Origin: Pseudomonadota bacterium
Lineage (GTDB): Bacteria > Pseudomonadota > Alphaproteobacteria > Caulobacterales > Caulobacteraceae
Reading direction: 5' to 3'
Assembly: GCA_023416055.1 (NCBI GenBank)
Contig: JAEZIH010000271.1
Location: forward strand, 1 to 7,354
DNA: 7,354 nt
In this document: piece by piece, positions 5,014 to 7,354 of the stretch
Layout of the letters: the number at the start of each line of letters is the position of its first letter
Numbering within the stretch: the first letter of the stretch is position 1
The notes under the pieces: model-generated
Seen by the model: the letters and a program-made list of their open reading frames with translations, nothing else
Databases searched by the model: none
Told to the model about the DNA's origin: nothing
Program-made: the position numbers and the translations under genes

Positions 5014-6674
5014 GCCCCGCTCCCCGCCGGGGCGTAGACGGTCAGGCTGACGTCGTCGCCGCGCGAATAGTTGTGGCCGTTGACCACCCCCACCGCCCGG
5101 CCGGTCACGCCCAGCTCGGCCGAGGCGGCGCTGAAGGCGTCGGCGTCGGCGGACTCGACGATCACCGGCCGCCCCTCGGCCAGGGCCCGCGCCGCGCCCT
5201 CAGCATCGGTCAGTTCCGTCTCGCGGCCGGTCAGGAAGACGAAGCTGGGCTCGTGGAAGCCGGTGATGGCCACCGGTCCCGGCCGCCCCTGGCGCGGATG
5301 CAGGTCGGCCCGCTCCAGAACCTGCTGCAGCTGCGGCGCGATGGCCAGCGGCCTCAGCTGCCGGATCGTCCCCGCCAGTCCGGCGTGCGCCACCAGCCCC
5401 AGGGCCACCGCCGCCACCACCGCCGTCACCGCAGCCCTGTGCATCAGCAGGAAGGCCCCGATCAGCGCCGCCAGCACCGCGAAGACAATGGTGATCGTCG
5501 CCCAGGTCTGGGCCGTCGACCGCCCGAACTCGGTCAGGCCGTAGACCGTGATCGCCGCCATCAACAGGCCCGCCAGCACTGACAGCCCCGCCCCGGCGTA
5601 ACGCGAGACATTGCCGATCGGCCGCGTCAGCGCCGCCGCCGCCAGCAGGGCCAGCGCCCCGTAGGCCGGCAGGGTGTAGTGGACCAGCTTGGTCGGGGTC
5701 AGCTCGAAGATGATCCACGCGGGAACCAGCCAGCAGACCAGGAAGCGCACCGCCGGCTCGGCCCGCCGGCTCCACGCCGTCGACAGGGCGGCGGGCAGCA
5801 TCAGCGTGGCCGGGAAGAACATCACGATGGCGCCCAGCAGATAGTATCCCGGCGGCGCCCCGTGGCTCTCGTGCCCGCCCGCCACCTTGGGCGCCAGGTC
5901 GCCGACGATGGCCTCGCGCCAGAATCCGCCATCGGTGGCGATGGTGATGGCGATGGCCCAGGGCCCGACGATCAGCGCGGTCAGCGGCAGGCCCCAGCCC
6001 CAGCCCAGCCGCGCCAGCCACCTGAAATCGCGGTCCCACAGCGACAGCAGCAGGATCGCCGGCGCCACCACGATCAGGCCGATGGGCCCCTTGATCAGGA
6101 TCGACAGCCCGAGCCCCAGCCAGAACAGCAGCTTGTGCGACCGCCGCGGCGCCTCGCCCGCCCGCGTCGCCAGATAGATCCGCGCCAGCGCCGCCATGGC
6201 CAGGGTCACGGACCCGCACAGCATGGCGTCGGTCTTCGCGATGCCCGCCTCGGTCGACAGCAGGAAGCAGGCCCCCAGCATGGCCCCCGCCAGGAAGCCC
6301 GCCCGCTGTCCGAACATCGCCGCCCCGGCCCAGGCCACGGCCGCCGCCGCCAGCATGGCCCCGAGGATCGAGGGGATCCGGTACGGCTGGATATCCCGGT
6401 TCTCGACGCTGGAGGTCACCGCCACCGCCGCCGCCTGCATCCAGTAGATGCCCACCGGCTTCTTCCAGCGCGGCTCGTCCTGGAAGCGTATGTCGACGTA
6501 GTCGCCGCTCTCCATCATCTGCGACGTCGCCTGGGCGTAGCGGCTCTCGTCGCGGTCCAGCGGCGGCAGCAGCGCCAGCACCGGCAGTCCGGCCAGCAGG
6601 GCGACCAGGGCCGCCATCAACGGGCCCCGCCAGCCGGCGATGAATCGGTCGAGGTCGGGGCGCGTCATGTTCAT
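5010..6674 (-). CDS. GT39/ArnT-type polyprenyl-phosphate-sugar glycosyltransferase, multi-spanning membrane protein
   Basis: A 554-residue inner-membrane protein of the PMT/ArnT class (GT-C fold), which moves a sugar from a polyprenyl-phosphate donor to an acceptor on the periplasmic face. After the first helix (about 17-37) comes the conserved loop LDRDESRYAQAT (Asp40, Asp42, Glu43, Arg45, Tyr46), which holds the catalytic acidic residues, then PRWKKPVGIYWMQ (70-80), GIAKTDA (144-150), ILIKGPIG (192-199) and FELTPTKLVHYTLPAYGALALL (323-344 region), all standard for ArnT-like enzymes. About a dozen helices are visible to residue 430; the last ~115 residues form a soluble periplasmic domain (GFHEPSFVFLTG). 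ATG at 6674 has only a weak AGG upstream; a second ATG two codons later (MNMT) is possible. A CTGACGC -35-like element lies upstream without a good -10. The gene is divergent from a GT2 gene, the probable donor-making partner, and overlaps HMG-CoA lyase downstream. Sugar and acceptor cannot be told; lipid A or another envelope glycan is plausible. Confidence 0.9.
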   Translation of the reverse strand: MNMTRPDLDRFIAGWRGPLMAALVALLAGLPVLALLPPLDRDESRYAQATSQMMESGDYVDIRFQDEPRWKKPVGIYWMQAAAVAVTSSVENRDIQPYRIPSILGAMLAAAAVAWAGAAMFGQRAGFLAGAMLGACFLLSTEAGIAKTDAMLCGSVTLAMAALARIYLATRAGEAPRRSHKLLFWLGLGLSILIKGPIGLIVVAPAILLLSLWDRDFRWLARLGWGWGLPLTALIVGPWAIAITIATDGGFWREAIVGDLAPKVAGGHESHGAPPGYYLLGAIVMFFPATLMLPAALSTAWSRRAEPAVRFLVCWLVPAWIIFELTPTKLVHYTLPAYGALALLAAAALTRPIGNVSRYAGAGLSVLAGLLMAAITVYGLTEFGRSTAQTWATITIVFAVLAALIGAFLLMHRAAVTAVVAAVALGLVAHAGLAGTIRQLRPLAIAPQLQQVLERADLHPRQGRPGPVAITGFHEPSFVFLTGRETELTDAEGAARALAEGRPVIVESADADAFSAASAELGVTGRAVGVVNGHNYSRGDDVSLTVYAPAGSGA

Positions 6675-6733
6675 CTACCTAACACGCCGCCTCGCCGCGC
6701 GTCAGCCGTCCCTCCCCCCGCTCACCGAAACCG

Positions 6734-6741
6734 GCTAGACA
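6734..6741 (+). promoter_or_regulatory. -10-like element set for a leaderless GT2 transcript
   Basis: GCTAGACA lies 6 nt before the ATG of the GT2 gene and matches the GCTANA part of the Caulobacter -10 consensus. There is no Shine-Dalgarno sequence between it and the ATG, so transcription probably starts at or next to the start codon. No TTG-type -35 box occurs at the right distance (the expected position is C-rich), which weakens the call. Confidence 0.35.
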
Positions 6742-6747
6742 GCCTTC

Positions 6748-7354
6748 ATGAGCGAGCCGACCCCCGACATCTCCGTCGTCGTCCCCGTCCATGACGAGGA
6801 GGGCGCCGCCGGCCCCTTGGCGCGGGAAATCGCCGCCGCCTTCACGGGCCGCTCCTACGAGATGATCTTCGTCGACGACGCCTCTCGCGACGGCACCTTG
6901 GCCGAACTGCGCGCCCTGATGGCCGAGCTGCCGGCCCTGCGCGTGCTCGCCCACGCCTCGAACGCCGGCCAGAGCCGCGCCGTGCGCACCGGCGTGCTGG
7001 CCGCCCGCGCCCCCATCGTGGTCACCCTCGACGGCGACGGCCAGAACCCGCCGGCCGACGCCCCCCGCCTGGCCGACCTGCTGAGGGACTCGCCGCCCCA
7101 GGTCGCCCTCGTCGGCGGCGTGCGCGCCAGACGCCAGGACACCGGCGCCAAGCGCTGGGCCTCGCTCTGGGCCAACCGAATCCGCAAGCGCCTGCTCGCC
7201 GACGACGCCGACGACACCGGCTGCGGGCTCAAGGCCTTCCGCCGCGACGTCTTCCTGCGCCTGCCCTATTTCGATCACCTGCACCGCTACCTGCCGGCCC
7301 TGGTGATCCGCGAGGGCTACGAGAACCGCTATCTCGACGTCGACCACCGCCACC
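6748..7354 (+). CDS. GT2 family glycosyltransferase, dolichol-phosphate mannose synthase/ArnC-like, 3' end outside window
   Basis: An open frame of 202 codons running off the right edge. It is a GT-A fold glycosyltransferase: ISVVVPVHDEEG (residues 8-19), MIFVDDASRDGT with the nucleotide-binding DD (39-50), SNAGQSRAVRTGV (71-83), the metal-binding VTLDGDGQNPP (92-102, a D-x-D motif) and the family-specific DTGCGLKAFRRDVFLRLPYFDHLHRYLPAL (156-185 region). These features fit enzymes that load a sugar from a nucleotide donor onto a polyprenyl phosphate at the cytoplasmic face. No C-terminal membrane helices are seen yet; short members of about 240 residues have none. ATG at 6748 is the only suitable start; it has no Shine-Dalgarno sequence and sits 6 nt after a -10-like element. 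Divergence from the GT39 gene across a 73-bp spacer suggests the two make and use the same lipid-linked sugar. The sugar is unknown, so no gene symbol is given. Confidence 0.88.
   Translation, partial: MSEPTPDISVVVPVHDEEGAAGPLAREIAAAFTGRSYEMIFVDDASRDGTLAELRALMAELPALRVLAHASNAGQSRAVRTGVLAARAPIVVTLDGDGQNPPADAPRLADLLRDSPPQVALVGGVRARRQDTGAKRWASLWANRIRKRLLADDADDTGCGLKAFRRDVFLRLPYFDHLHRYLPALVIREGYENRYLDVDHRH

Noticed and set aside
3931..5037. + strand open frame of 368 codons opposite HMG-CoA lyase
   Set aside because: It is an antisense shadow rich in Arg, Gln and Pro with no recognisable motif, opposite an HMG-CoA lyase with all catalytic residues intact.
5679..6794. + strand open frame of 371 codons opposite the GT39 gene
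   Set aside because: It is an Arg/Gln/Pro/His-rich shadow; the minus strand encodes a coherent multi-helix ArnT-like protein.
6679..7353. Minus-strand open frame opposite the right-edge GT2 gene
   Set aside because: The + strand frame holds all the GT2 motifs (VDDASRDGT, DGDGQNPP). The minus frame is a Gly/Ala/Val-rich antisense shadow.

Overview
The window is very GC-rich, densely coding and strongly biased to G/C at third codon positions. Gene content and protein style suggest an alphaproteobacterium, most likely Caulobacterales (Brevundimonas/Caulobacter-like). Two upstream regions also carry motifs that fit the Caulobacter housekeeping promoter (TTGaCgS, 10-14 nt, GCTANAWC). This placement is inference from style and motifs; no rRNA or other marker gene is present.

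Layout. The left edge holds the 3' part of putA on the + strand (P5C dehydrogenase half, cut by the window edge). It converges on a minus-strand block, and the two are separated by a 63-bp spacer filled by a hairpin-rich G/C repeat. Read in the direction of transcription, the minus-strand block runs: a GT39/ArnT-type membrane glycosyltransferase (6674 to 5010); an HMG-CoA lyase overlapping it by ATGA (5013 to 4096); a Tat-exported EreA/ChaN-like protein (4025 to 2748); a small unknown protein with a GTG start (2691 to 2272); a GFA-family zinc protein 18 bp behind it (2253 to 1843), followed by a compact terminator-like palindrome; and a conserved six-helix membrane protein of unknown function (1706 to 1149). 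At the right edge a GT2 dolichol-phosphate-mannose-synthase/ArnC-like glycosyltransferase (6748 onward, + strand, open at the window edge) is divergent from the GT39 gene.

How the genes may work together. The divergent GT2 and GT39 genes look like a two-step pair: GT2 loads a sugar onto a polyprenyl phosphate on the cytoplasmic face, and GT39 transfers it to an acceptor on the periplasmic face. HMG-CoA lyase (leucine/HMG-CoA catabolism) is translationally coupled to GT39 but has no obvious metabolic link to it. putA provides proline catabolism. The other genes are housekeeping-like or unknown.

I see no mobile element, CRISPR array, tRNA or rRNA, and no clear multi-gene novel system. The best leads are the Tat-exported EreA/ChaN-like protein with an inverted repeat over its ribosome binding site, two genes that look leaderless with identical promoter-to-start geometry, and the GT39/HMG-CoA lyase coupling.
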